Assembly (NCBI GenBank): GCA_964560875.1 | Contig: CAZLMW010000180.1 | Coordinates: forward strand, 1-12,600 | Length of the DNA: 12,600 nt | Origin: CAZLMW01 sp964560875 | GTDB lineage: Bacteria; Myxococcota_A; UBA9042 | Direction of reading: 5' to 3' | In this document: piece by piece, positions 1 to 10,302 of the stretch | Numbering within the stretch: position 1 is the first letter of the stretch | Layout of the letters: each line of letters begins with the position of its first letter | The notes under the pieces: generated by a model | Told to the model about the DNA's origin: nothing | Database searches by the model: none | What the model saw: the letters and a program-made list of their open reading frames with translations, nothing else | Position numbers and translations under genes: made by a program

Positions 1-51
1 GCGGGAGCGGGAGCGGAAGAGCGGATCGCCATTCTCGCCGCGCACATCTAG
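1..51 (+). CDS. Possible C-terminal end of an upstream plus-strand gene (partial)
   Basis: The first frame reads 16 sense codons and then TAG at 49-51. The tail is Ala/Gly/Glu-rich and ends in a helix-like stretch, EERIAILAAHI. This would put the upstream gene convergent with the UDP-glucose dehydrogenase gene, 64 bp away. Sixteen codons cannot identify a family, and a chance open frame is quite possible in DNA this GC-rich. A 5-bp inverted repeat (50-54 with 64-68) overlaps the stop but has no T-tract. Confidence 0.3.
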   Translation, partial: AGAGAEERIAILAAHI

Positions 52-115
52 GCCGCCCCAGGTGGCCTTCGAGACCACTGTAGATTCAGCTGTATTTCGG
101 AACGACCGGCGACGC

Positions 116-1456
116 TTATGTGCGGCCAGGGGCGCGTCCGATGCCTTCGTAATCGAAGCCGGCCGCGGCCATCGCTTCGGGCTCCCAGGCGTTGCGGCCA
201 TCGAGAACCAACCGACATGACGTCGCCGCGGCGAGCTCGGCCGGCGTAATCGCGCGGAACTCAGCCCACTCGGTGAGCACCAGGATCGCGTCGACACCAA
301 CCACCGCGGCCTGCCAGTTGTCGACGATGGTGAGCCGATCACCCATGGCATCCGTCGCGGTTTCAGCGGCAACGGGGTCGTAGCCAACCACCTCAGCGCC
401 ACGCGCCGACAAGACACGCACCACGATGAGCGACGGTGCTTCGCGCATGTCGTCGGTTTCGGGTTTGAACGCGAGGCCGAGCAGGCCGACCTTCTTGCCG
501 GTCAGGTCCTTGCCGAGGCGGGCCGCGACGCGGTTGGCGAGCAGGCGTTTTTGGTCGCGGTTGACGTCTTCGACAGCGTGGAGCAAGCGCATCGGGACGC
601 CGTGGTCCAGGCCGGTTCGCAGCAGCGCCTGTACGTCCTTGGGGAAGCAGGAGCCGCCGTATCCGATGCCGGCGTTGAGGAATTTCGGCCCGATTCGCGA
701 GTCGCTGCCGATGCCGGCTTTGACGTGCTCGACGTCGATTCCGGCCTTGTCGCACAGCTGGGCGATCTCGTTCATGAAGCTGATGCGGGTCGCGAGCATG
801 CAGTTGGCCGCGTACTTGGTCATCTCGGCGGCGCGGACAGCCATGTAGATGATCTCGCCGCCCGCGGTGGTCCCGTCGCCTCCGGCGCGCTTGACGTACG
901 GCCCATAGAGCCGGGTCATGACGGCGCGGGCCCGTTCGCTGGGCGTGCCGATGACGACGCGCTCAGGCTCGAGGAAATCGGCGACCGCGGCCCCTTCTTT
1001 GAGAAACTCGGGGTTGGAGACCACGTCGTAATCGGCGCCCGGATTGTTCTTCTCGAGCAGCGCGGCGACCTTGTCGCAGGTCCCGATCGGCACGGTCGAT
1101 TTGCACACGACGACCGTGTAATCGCGCAAGTGCGGGGCGATGGCGCGCGCGACGTTGGCGACGTGGCGCAGGTCGGCCGAACCGTCTTCGCTGGGCGGGG
1201 TGCCGACCGCGATGAACACGACATCTGCTGATGCAACGGCCGGTCCGGTTTCGGTCGTGAAGGACAGGTGACCGGCGGCCGCGGCGTCGAGCACGACCTT
1301 GTCGAGGCCGGGTTCGTAGATCGGAATCTTGCCTTCCCGAAGCGCGGCGATCTTGCGCGCATCGATGTCGACGCAGGTGACGTTGCGCTCACGGGCCGCG
1401 AAACAAGCGCCGGCGACGAGGCCGACATACCCGGTGCCGATGACGGTGACGTTCAT
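116..1456 (-). CDS. ugd: UDP-glucose 6-dehydrogenase
   Basis: This cytoplasmic enzyme oxidises UDP-glucose to UDP-glucuronate with two NAD+, supplying precursors for capsule, exopolysaccharide or modified lipid A. The 446-residue length is normal for the family. An N-terminal Rossmann fold starts with GTGYVG (residues 7-12). SNPEFLKEG lies near 147-155, and the central helix motif EMTKYAAN (211-218) carries the Lys and Asn expected in the active site. GYGGSCFPKD (265-274) holds the catalytic Cys270 and Asp274, and GLAFKPETDDMREAPS marks the C-terminal UDP-binding domain. A small Gly-rich insert (residues 191-200) precedes the EMTKYA motif and shifts downstream numbering by about ten against shorter homologues. 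The ATG at 1456 is preceded by GGAGAG at about 5 nt spacing. It lies 50 bp downstream of the GAPDH-like gene on the same strand, so co-transcription is likely. The family call is firm; the polysaccharide it serves is unknown. Confidence 0.97.
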   Translation of the reverse strand: MNVTVIGTGYVGLVAGACFAARERNVTCVDIDARKIAALREGKIPIYEPGLDKVVLDAAAAGHLSFTTETGPAVASADVVFIAVGTPPSEDGSADLRHVANVARAIAPHLRDYTVVVCKSTVPIGTCDKVAALLEKNNPGADYDVVSNPEFLKEGAAVADFLEPERVVIGTPSERARAVMTRLYGPYVKRAGGDGTTAGGEIIYMAVRAAEMTKYAANCMLATRISFMNEIAQLCDKAGIDVEHVKAGIGSDSRIGPKFLNAGIGYGGSCFPKDVQALLRTGLDHGVPMRLLHAVEDVNRDQKRLLANRVAARLGKDLTGKKVGLLGLAFKPETDDMREAPSLIVVRVLSARGAEVVGYDPVAAETATDAMGDRLTIVDNWQAAVVGVDAILVLTEWAEFRAITPAELAAATSCRLVLDGRNAWEPEAMAAAGFDYEGIGRAPGRT

Positions 1457-1506
1457 ATTCTCTCCGGGCGCTGATGACGTGGCGGAAACGAGCCGCAGGG
1501 CGGTTG

Positions 1507-2580
1507 CTAGACCTCGTCGAAGAAGTACGGGGCGAGCACCTGGATGCGCTCGGCGTAGTTGGTCGGATCGAGGTGGTAGCAGGTCACCGCGAGCGAGCTC
1601 AGCAGCGAGTTGCCGTCCTGGGGCGTGAAGCAGAAGCCGATGACCTCGTTGCCGCCGCGGATCGTGAGCGTGTCTTGCGCGATAACCGTCTGGTTCATGA
1701 TGCGACCGTACAGCCCGTGATCCCGGCCGAAGCTGAACACGGTCGCGGCGCTGTTCTTCCAGCTCATCGCGATGAGGTCGAGGTCATTGCAGCGGCGCAC
1801 CACCTCGTCGAGGGTGATCGGCCGGCTGCGGCGCAGCTGGAAGTACACCGAGTGCATGTACTGCGAGTTGAGCTTGACCGCGCTGCTGAACAGGTTCAGG
1901 TCGATGTCCTTGGTGCGGTACAGGTGGTAGGCGTCCCGCGCGTGGTGGGTGCCGAACTGATCGTCGCTGTGTTTGCCGACCGAGGGCGCCGGGATGAACT
2001 TGTCGGCCTGGCTGATGTCGGTGGCCCGCCGCATGCAGAGGAAGCGGCCCTCGTCCAGCACGTTTTCGCCGTCGTCAAAGCCGATCACCTTGCACAGGAC
2101 GCTGAGGTTGTGCGTGTTGCAAGAGACGACCTGCGCGTACTTGGCTTGTTTGCCGTCGAGCGCCGCCGGCAGGGTCTCGTCGTTGATGCCTCGGGCGTAC
2201 ATGTGGCCAAAGCCGAACTCGCTGCCCTGGGCGATGAACAAGCGCGACGGCGACTCGAAGCGGCTGTAGACCAGCTCCTTCATGCGGTTGCCGACCGGGG
2301 TGCAGTCGATGACGACGGCGGACGCTTCGATGGCTTCCTCGAAGGTCATCACCGGCTCGATATCGAGGTCCCGAAACGCGTCGATACGGTCGGAGTTGAC
2401 CGCGAGCTCGGCGCCCGCCTTCTGCAGCTGGTACACCTTGGAGCGGTCGTGTTTGAGCGGCGTATTCTTGTGGAACAGCACCCGGTCGACGCCCAGCTCT
2501 TTGCGGTTGCGGGTGAGCATGGCGATGAGCGGCTCTCCGATGGTTCCGGTTCCGACAACGAGGACGTTCTTGCTGGCCAT
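1507..2580 (-). CDS. Type II (archaeal-type) glyceraldehyde-3-phosphate dehydrogenase-like protein
   Basis: This predicted cytoplasmic NAD(P)-dependent oxidoreductase has 357 residues. It has the domain order of archaeal phosphorylating GAPDH: a Rossmann motif GTGTIG (11-15 region), VIDCTP near 90-95, the nucleophile motif VSCNT with Cys154, then MRRATD, HHARDA and a QYMHSVYFQL segment matching the C-terminal part of that family. It departs from the archaeal enzymes where they have FQGGE; here it is IAQGSEFGFG, followed by a long stretch with no obvious counterpart. A phosphorylating role in glycolysis is therefore not assured. I chose the ATG at 2580 because GGAG (2587-2590) sits 6 nt upstream; the TTG at 2592 would use that same Shine-Dalgarno as coding sequence. 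It precedes ugd by 50 bp, which hints at a role with sugar or envelope metabolism. Substrate is unknown; homology to type II GAPDH is seen, function is inferred. Confidence 0.75.
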   Translation of the reverse strand: MASKNVLVVGTGTIGEPLIAMLTRNRKELGVDRVLFHKNTPLKHDRSKVYQLQKAGAELAVNSDRIDAFRDLDIEPVMTFEEAIEASAVVIDCTPVGNRMKELVYSRFESPSRLFIAQGSEFGFGHMYARGINDETLPAALDGKQAKYAQVVSCNTHNLSVLCKVIGFDDGENVLDEGRFLCMRRATDISQADKFIPAPSVGKHSDDQFGTHHARDAYHLYRTKDIDLNLFSSAVKLNSQYMHSVYFQLRRSRPITLDEVVRRCNDLDLIAMSWKNSAATVFSFGRDHGLYGRIMNQTVIAQDTLTIRGGNEVIGFCFTPQDGNSLLSSLAVTCYHLDPTNYAERIQVLAPYFFDEV

Positions 2581-2597
2581 GGCGCTCTCCAAGTGGC

Positions 2598-2613
2598 TGC
2601 CTGAACACAGGCA
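2598..2613 (-). promoter_or_regulatory. Perfect inverted repeat in the leader of the GAPDH-like gene
   Basis: TGCCTG-AACA-CAGGCA is a perfect 6-bp stem with a 4-nt loop. It lies between the candidate promoter (2625-2653) and the Shine-Dalgarno (2587-2590), ending 7 nt before the latter. As RNA it could modulate ribosome access; as DNA it could be an operator. It has no U-tract, so it is not an intrinsic terminator. Its function is not shown. Confidence 0.4.
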
Positions 2614-2624
2614 TGGGGGCGGGC

Positions 2625-2653
2625 CGGATACGGGAATTGGCCTGCCGCGTCAA
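2625..2653 (-). promoter_or_regulatory. Candidate sigma70-type promoter for the GAPDH-like/ugd pair
   Basis: On the minus strand TTGACG (2653-2648; 5 of 6 to TTGACA) is followed, after exactly 17 bp, by TATCCG (2630-2625; 3 of 6 to TATAAT). Predicted transcription would start near 2618, giving a leader of about 38 nt that contains the 6-bp hairpin and the GGAG site. The -10 match is modest. Confidence 0.4.
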
Positions 2654-2670
2654 TGACAGAAGACGAACTT

Positions 2671-2691
2671 CGCGCGCGCATGCGTGCGCGT
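2671..2691 (+). other. Alternating pyrimidine-purine tract, potential Z-DNA
   Basis: These 21 bases alternate strictly pyrimidine-purine, mostly CG steps with a central CATG and one GTG. The tract abuts the -35 hexamer of the gyrA promoter candidate and lies between the two divergent promoters. Such tracts can flip to Z-DNA under negative supercoiling. The alternation is directly visible; any supercoil-sensing role is inference. Confidence 0.6.
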
Positions 2692-2719
2692 TGACCACGG
2701 CGACCATGGCCTCTATGCT
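2691..2719 (+). promoter_or_regulatory. Candidate sigma70-type promoter for gyrA-rlmI
   Basis: TTGACC (2691-2696; 5 of 6) and TATGCT (2714-2719; 4 of 6) are separated by exactly 17 bp. This is the best plus-strand promoter in the divergent region. Transcription would begin near 2726 and leave a leader of about 195 nt before the gyrA ATG at 2921. Confidence 0.55.
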
Positions 2720-2920
2720 CCGCGCCCCCCTGGCGTTGGTCCGTCGCGAACGCGTGGTTGTTCGACGAGACCGGCGGGTCCACCGCCTCACCGCAGCTGG
2801 ACAGCCGCGCGTGTTTGCGCTGGTCCTTGGGTGCGCTTGTTCTTGAGGTGTGCCTGTCCTTGGCGCGCCTGCGCAGCGGAAAACTGGCCCGGGCAACCGA
2901 GCCCACACGGAATCGATCAC
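2720..2920 (+). other. Long gyrA leader / rest of the divergent intergenic region
   Basis: The whole stretch 2581-2920 is without a supported gene. Its left half holds the two promoters, the hairpin and the alternating tract. This right half is a GC-rich leader. GTCCTTGG occurs twice, at 2823-2830 and 2856-2863, each followed by a GCGC-rich segment. A weak GGA (2909-2911) is the only Shine-Dalgarno-like site before the gyrA start. I see no riboswitch, terminator or convincing small gene; open frames here have no recognisable sequence. Confidence 0.4.
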
Positions 2921-5972
<3,052 letters not shown>

Positions 5973-5976
<4 letters not shown>

Positions 5977-7388
5977 GCGGTGGTGGCTCCCGCAAGCGAC
6001 GCGGGCGCGGTTCCACGCTGGTTGGCACTGGACACTCGGACGGACGACGCAAAGCAGGCAAACGCCGCGGCAAGAGCTCGGGCATCAACAAGCCACGGGT
6101 CAAGCGCGGCAAACGCGGCACGCTCCCCGAAGGCGTGCGCACCTACGACGACGCGTGGACCGTGCTGGTTGCGTCCGGCAAGTCGACGCTCATCGCGGCT
6201 GGACACCCCTGGGTCTTCAGCGGCGCCGTCGAACATGCGCTACCGCCCCGCAACCCCGACAAGATCGCGCCCGGCGCACCGTGTGTGGTCTTCGATCATC
6301 GCGGCTTTCACCTCGGCCGCGGCTACTACAACCCCGACAGCCAGCTCGCCGTGCGCATGGTGGCCCTCGCGACGTCCGACGACCCGCCGCAAGACGCTGT
6401 GTCCGACGACGTGATCGTTCGCCAGCACCTCGGCAACGCGTTCGCCATGCGCGAACAGCTTGGCATCGTCTGCGCGGATCGCAGCGCGTATCGCCTTGTC
6501 AACGGCGCCGGCGACATGCTCCCCGGGCTCGGCATCGATCGCTACGCCGATGGCGCGGTCGTTGTTATCTCCACCGCAGGCGCCGCTCGCTGGGTCGATA
6601 TCATCGCCGATTGGCTGACGACGGCCGGTGGCTGCAATTGGGTCGTCTGCCGCGCCGGATACGACACGCACCCGTCCGAAGGGCTCGCCGCAGGGACCTT
6701 GCGCAGCATGGGGGACGTCCCCGCGACCGTCGACGTCAACCACCACGGCATCACGATCCCGCTGTCGCCCCGCGATGGGTCCAAGACCGGCCTGTTCACC
6801 GACCAGTGGGACAATCACCTCGAGGTCGCCAAGCTCTGCGAGGGCCGTTTTGTGCTCGACGCCTACTGCCACACCGGCGGATTTGGCCTGCACGCTGCCC
6901 GCGCTGGAGCGGCTCGGGTCCTGTGTGTCGACGCGTCCGCCCGGGCCTGTGAGCTCGCCGAAGAAGCCGCCAAACGGTCCGGCCTGAGCCAAGTCGAGGT
7001 CTACTGCGGCGACGCCGTGAACGTGTTGCGTGACATCGCCGATGGCATCGGTGGGCAAGACGCCGCGCGGCCATCGGTTATCGTTGTCGACCCGCCCAAG
7101 TTCGTGACCCGCTCCGCCCGAATCGAGGACGCGCTGCGCAAGTACACCCACCTCAATGCCGCCGCGATGCAAGCGCTCGTCGACGAAGGTTGGTTGATCA
7201 GCTGTTCGTGCTCGGGCCGACTCGACACCACCACGTTCTTGCGGATGCTCGCCCACGCCGCTCGGCGCGCTAATCGCATCGTGTCGGTCGTCGAAATCCG
7301 CGGCGCAGGGCGCGACCATCCGACGACCGCCGCCCATGGTGAGGGCCGCTACCTCAAGGTCGCCATCTGCCGCATCACCAATCGTTAG
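5973..7388 (+). CDS. rlmI: Class I SAM-dependent 23S rRNA (cytosine-C5) methyltransferase, RlmI/RlmK (COG1092-type) family
   Basis: This predicted cytoplasmic enzyme transfers a methyl group from SAM to a cytosine C5 in 23S rRNA (C1962 in E. coli RlmI). The 471 residues comprise four parts. A strongly basic extension (1-50) is rich in Arg, Lys and Gly. A PUA-like RNA-binding domain carries GHPWVFSGAV (77-86) and the GYYNPDSQLAVR strand (117-128). A linker ends in KTGLFTDQWDNH (271-282). The Rossmann methyltransferase domain has VLDAYCHTGGFG (294-305), VVDPPKF (371-377) and SCSCS (410-414), whose Cys is the expected nucleophile region. The usual FFLDQR-type motif reads LFTDQW here. Its ATG overlaps the gyrA TGA as ATGA, so translation is probably coupled. 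It is longer than E. coli RlmI (396) mainly because of the basic tail. The exact rRNA position modified is inferred from the family only. Confidence 0.85.
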
Positions 7389-7396
7389 GAAGCTAA
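7385..7396. promoter_or_regulatory. SlyA/MarR-like operator palindrome 1
   Basis: TTAGGAAGCTAA matches the known SlyA box TTAGCAAGCTAA at 11 of 12 positions. It is part of a longer perfect repeat, CGTTAG-GAAG-CTAACG (7383-7398), that includes the rlmI stop codon. A second such box lies 59 bp away, centre to centre. Between them are weak promoter hexamers TTGCGA (7404-7409) and TCGAAT (7428-7433), 18 bp apart. The bound regulator is not encoded in this window. Confidence 0.5.
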
Positions 7397-7443
7397 CGAC
7401 CTTTTGCGACCTGCCCGGTGAAGCGCCTCGAATGAACACTTAG

Positions 7444-7455
7444 TTAGCAACCTAA
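7444..7455. promoter_or_regulatory. SlyA/MarR-like operator palindrome 2, upstream of glpK
   Basis: TTAGCAACCTAA also matches the SlyA box TTAGCAAGCTAA at 11 of 12 positions and sits 24 bp before the glpK ATG. Both boxes continue into the same CTAACGACC sequence, so they are related copies rather than chance palindromes. Its place downstream of the candidate -10 suits a repressor, which is inference. Confidence 0.5.
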
Positions 7456-7479
7456 CGACCAATGCACGGAGCCTCCGCC

Positions 7480-8958
7480 ATGTCCGACAAGCTCATCCTC
7501 GCCATCGACCAGGGAACGACCGGCACGACCGCATTGCTCATCGACGGGTCGCTGGCCATCGTCGGCAAGGTCAACCGCGAGTTTCCGCAGATCTACCCCA
7601 AGCCCGGTTGGGTCGAGCATGATCCGGAGGCCATCTGGGCGTCCACCATCGAGTCCGTGCAGGCCGTGCTGGCGGAGTCAGGTATCGACGCGTCCAAGAT
7701 TGCGGCCATCGGAATCACCAACCAGCGCGAGACCACCGTCGTCTGGGACCGCGCCACGAACGCGCCCATTCACAACGCGATTGTGTGGCAGTGCCGGCGA
7801 ACCGCAGACCGTTGCGCCGCGCTTCGCGATGCCGGTCACGCCGACTCGATTCGCGCCAAGACCGGCCTTGTCGTCGACGCGTACTTCAGCGGTACCAAGG
7901 CGGCCTGGATTCTCGACCACGTCGACGGTGCCCGCGACCGTGCCGAAGCCGGTGAGCTCGCCTTTGGCACCATCGATACGTTCCTGGTGTGGCGACTGAC
8001 CGGCGGCGCCGCGCACGTGACCGACCCGTCCAACGCGTCTCGCACCATGCTCTACAACATCGAGAATCGCGCGTGGGACTCCGCTCTCTGCGACCTCCTC
8101 GGCGTGCCCGAATCCATGCTTCCGCGCGTCGGCAAAAGCGCCGAGGTTTACGGCCACACGGTCGGATTCCCCGGCTTGCCCGACGGGATCCCGGTTGCCG
8201 GTATGGCGGGTGACCAACAGTCCGCGCTGTTCGGCCAGATGTGCACCGATCCGGGCATGGCCAAGTGCACGTACGGCACCGGCGCATTCCTGCTCATGAA
8301 CACCGGCGCAGAACGCATCGCGAGCGAGCATGGCCTGCTGACAACCGTCGGGTGGGAAGTCGGCGACGAGTACACGTACGCCCTCGAAGGCAGCGTGTTC
8401 ATCGCCGGAGCCGCCGTGCAATGGCTGCGCGACGGGCTGAAGATCGTCGACAGCGCGCCGGCCATCGAAGCGCTGGCAGCGTCCGTTCCCGACAGCGGCG
8501 GCGTGACCTTTGTGCCCGCATTGGCCGGGTTGGGTGCGCCGCATTGGCGCGAAGACGCGCGTGGAATCATCGCCGGCATCACCCGCGGGACGACCGATGC
8601 GCACCTGGCCAGGGCGACGCTCGACGGCGTGGCGATGAGCTGTGCGGAGCTGCTGCAGGCGATGGAAAACGACCTCGGCAAAAAGCTCTCGGAGCTGCGT
8701 GTCGACGGTGGCGCGTGCGCCAACAACCTGCTGATGCAGATCCAGGCCGACCTGTTGGGAACGACCGTTGTGCGGCCCAAGGTGATTGAAACGACCGCCC
8801 TCGGCGCGGCGATCCTCGCTGGACTTGGCGCGGGGCTGTTCGATGACCTCGCCGATGCCCGCGCAACCTGGGCCGAGGAACGACGGTTCGACGCCGATCC
8901 CGGTGACTACGCGGCCGAGCTCAAGGCGCGATGGGCCAAGGTCGTCGTCAAAGCTTGA
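7480..8958 (+). CDS. glpK: Glycerol kinase
   Basis: GlpK phosphorylates glycerol with ATP to sn-glycerol 3-phosphate in the cytoplasm, committing glycerol to lipid synthesis or catabolism. The 492 residues are near family length. The FGGY fold starts with AIDQGTTGTTAL (phosphate loop, 8-19). Glycerol-binding residues line up with the E. coli enzyme: Arg83 and Glu84 in NQRETT, Trp103 in VWQCRRT, Tyr135 in AYFSGTK, Asp245 in GMAGDQQ (catalytic base) and Phe270 in YGTGAF. RVDGGACANN marks the ATP-binding C-terminal half. The E. coli fructose-1,6-bisphosphate site residues Gly234 and Arg236 are Pro and Gly here, and the C-terminal tail is short and unlike the EIIA-Glc docking segment, so both E. 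coli-type controls are probably absent. I chose ATG 7480, with GGAG 8 nt upstream, over ATG 7462. No glpF or glpD is adjacent. Two SlyA-like boxes precede it. Confidence 0.97.
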   Translation: MSDKLILAIDQGTTGTTALLIDGSLAIVGKVNREFPQIYPKPGWVEHDPEAIWASTIESVQAVLAESGIDASKIAAIGITNQRETTVVWDRATNAPIHNAIVWQCRRTADRCAALRDAGHADSIRAKTGLVVDAYFSGTKAAWILDHVDGARDRAEAGELAFGTIDTFLVWRLTGGAAHVTDPSNASRTMLYNIENRAWDSALCDLLGVPESMLPRVGKSAEVYGHTVGFPGLPDGIPVAGMAGDQQSALFGQMCTDPGMAKCTYGTGAFLLMNTGAERIASEHGLLTTVGWEVGDEYTYALEGSVFIAGAAVQWLRDGLKIVDSAPAIEALAASVPDSGGVTFVPALAGLGAPHWREDARGIIAGITRGTTDAHLARATLDGVAMSCAELLQAMENDLGKKLSELRVDGGACANNLLMQIQADLLGTTVVRPKVIETTALGAAILAGLGAGLFDDLADARATWAEERRFDADPGDYAAELKARWAKVVVKA

Positions 8959-8973
8959 GCTGCGCCGGCGGCT

Positions 8974-10296
8974 TCAGGTCTCAGCAAAGATGTAGTGACG
9001 CGCGACGGCCCGCGCGCGAAGATCGCTGCGGAAATCGGGATGGGCGATGGCGATGAGCGCCTCGGCGCGCTGCCGCACGTTGCGTCCCCACAGGTCCGCC
9101 ACACCGTACTCCGTCACGATGTAATGCACGTCTCCCCGACTGGTTACGACGCCGGCGCCGGCTTCGAGCTGGGCGCAAATGCGGCTGATGGTGCCCTTCT
9201 TGGCGGTCGACGGCAGCGCGATGACGGGTTTGCCGCCCTTGCTGCGCGACGCCCCGCGGATGAAGTCGACCTGGCCGCCGATGCCGGAAAAGAAGCGCCC
9301 GCCGACCGTATCGGCCGCGACCTGCCCGGTGAGATCGACCGCGAGCGCGGAGTTGATGGCGACCATATTGTCGTTGCGCGCGATGGTTGCGGGGTCGTTG
9401 GTGACCTCGGATGGCAGCATCAGCACCGCGGGATTGTCGTCGACCCAGTCGTACAGGTCGGTGCTGCCCATCACGAATGACGTCACGATCTTGCCGCGAC
9501 ACCACGTCTTCTTCCGCCCCGTGACGACCCCCTGTTCGAAGAGGCGCATGACACCATCGGAGAACATCTCGGTGTGGATGCCGAGATCGCGGCGGCCGGT
9601 CAGCGCACCGAGCACCGCGTCGGGAATCGAGCCGATGCCAACCTGCAGCGTGGCGCCGTCGCCGATAAGGGTCGCGACGTTTTGGCCGACACGTTGTGCG
9701 ATCAGGTCGGGGCTGTCGCTATCCAGGGTGGGCAGTGGGTGGTCGGCGTGCACCATTGCGTCGATGTCGCGTGCGTGCAGAAAGGCGTCGCCGTGCGTGC
9801 GCGGCATGTGCTCGTTGACTTCGGCGATGACGAGGCGCGCCGTATCGACCGCCGCCCGGACGATGTCGACGGCCACGCCGAGGCTGCAGAACCCGTGGTC
9901 GTCCGGCGGGCTGACCTGGACGAGGGCGACGTCGATGGGCGCTCGGCCGCCGCGGATCAGGGCGGGGAGCTCCGACAGGAACACAGGCATGAAGTCGGCG
10001 CGGCCTTCCCACACCGCATCTCGCACGTTCGCGCCGATGAAGAACGCTGTGTGCCGGAAGCGATTCTCGAGCTCGGGGGCGACGTAGGGAGCGGGCCCGA
10101 GCGTGAGCAGATGCACGATCTCGTTGCCATGCAGGTGGTCGCTGTTTGAGCAGAGCGCCTCGATCAGGGCGAGCGGTTCGGCGGCACCCGAGCCGATGAA
10201 AATACGCTGCTCAGGACGGATCCGACCGATCGCTTCTGCCGCGGTGACGAGCCGGTCGTTCCAGCGTTGTTGCCAGTTGGTATCGATACTTTTCAC
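8974..10296 (-). CDS. Acetyl-CoA hydrolase/transferase-family CoA-transferase (4-hydroxybutyrate/butyrate:acetate CoA-transferase-like)
   Basis: Enzymes of this family move CoA between acetyl-CoA and carboxylic acids through a glutamyl-CoA thioester. The 440 residues are typical. The N-terminal domain has RIFIGSGAAEP (31-41) and VALVQVSPPDDHGFCSLG (123-140). The C-terminal domain has DGATLQVGIGSIPDAV (213-228), HTEMFSDG with the presumed catalytic Glu243, GIGGQVDFIRGA and a YIVTEYGVADL segment. These closely match 4-hydroxybutyrate and butyryl-CoA:acetate CoA-transferases; which acids it accepts cannot be told from sequence. The start is GTG at 10296, 6 bp after the CBS gene's TGA, with no strong Shine-Dalgarno of its own, so reinitiation from the upstream gene is likely. 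It converges with glpK, 15 bp between stop codons, and no T-rich terminator is visible between them. Succinyl-CoA:acetate transferase is the main alternative. Confidence 0.88.
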   Translation of the reverse strand: MKSIDTNWQQRWNDRLVTAAEAIGRIRPEQRIFIGSGAAEPLALIEALCSNSDHLHGNEIVHLLTLGPAPYVAPELENRFRHTAFFIGANVRDAVWEGRADFMPVFLSELPALIRGGRAPIDVALVQVSPPDDHGFCSLGVAVDIVRAAVDTARLVIAEVNEHMPRTHGDAFLHARDIDAMVHADHPLPTLDSDSPDLIAQRVGQNVATLIGDGATLQVGIGSIPDAVLGALTGRRDLGIHTEMFSDGVMRLFEQGVVTGRKKTWCRGKIVTSFVMGSTDLYDWVDDNPAVLMLPSEVTNDPATIARNDNMVAINSALAVDLTGQVAADTVGGRFFSGIGGQVDFIRGASRSKGGKPVIALPSTAKKGTISRICAQLEAGAGVVTSRGDVHYIVTEYGVADLWGRNVRQRAEALIAIAHPDFRSDLRARAVARHYIFAET

Positions 10297-10302
10297 GGCA
10301 TC

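Noticed and set aside
50..68. Inverted repeat AGGCC/GGCCT as a terminator
   Set aside because: Only 5 bp of stem and no T-tract on either strand.
1474..2604. Long plus-strand open frame opposite the GAPDH-like gene
   Set aside because: The minus-strand frame has recognisable family motifs and a ribosome site; this one has only Val/Asp/Arg-rich composition.
2598..2613. LexA box
   Set aside because: CTG-N4-CAG spacing does not fit the 16-bp LexA consensus, nor the myxobacterial-type box that ends in GTTCAG.
7383..7408. rlmI terminator at CGTTAG-GAAG-CTAACG
   Set aside because: The stem is short and AT-containing, the T-run is only four bases, and the same motif recurs 59 bp downstream, which favours a protein-binding site.
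8952..8980. Bidirectional terminator between glpK and the CoA-transferase gene
   Set aside because: A CGCCGGCG palindrome is present, but the stem is imperfect and no T-run follows in either direction.
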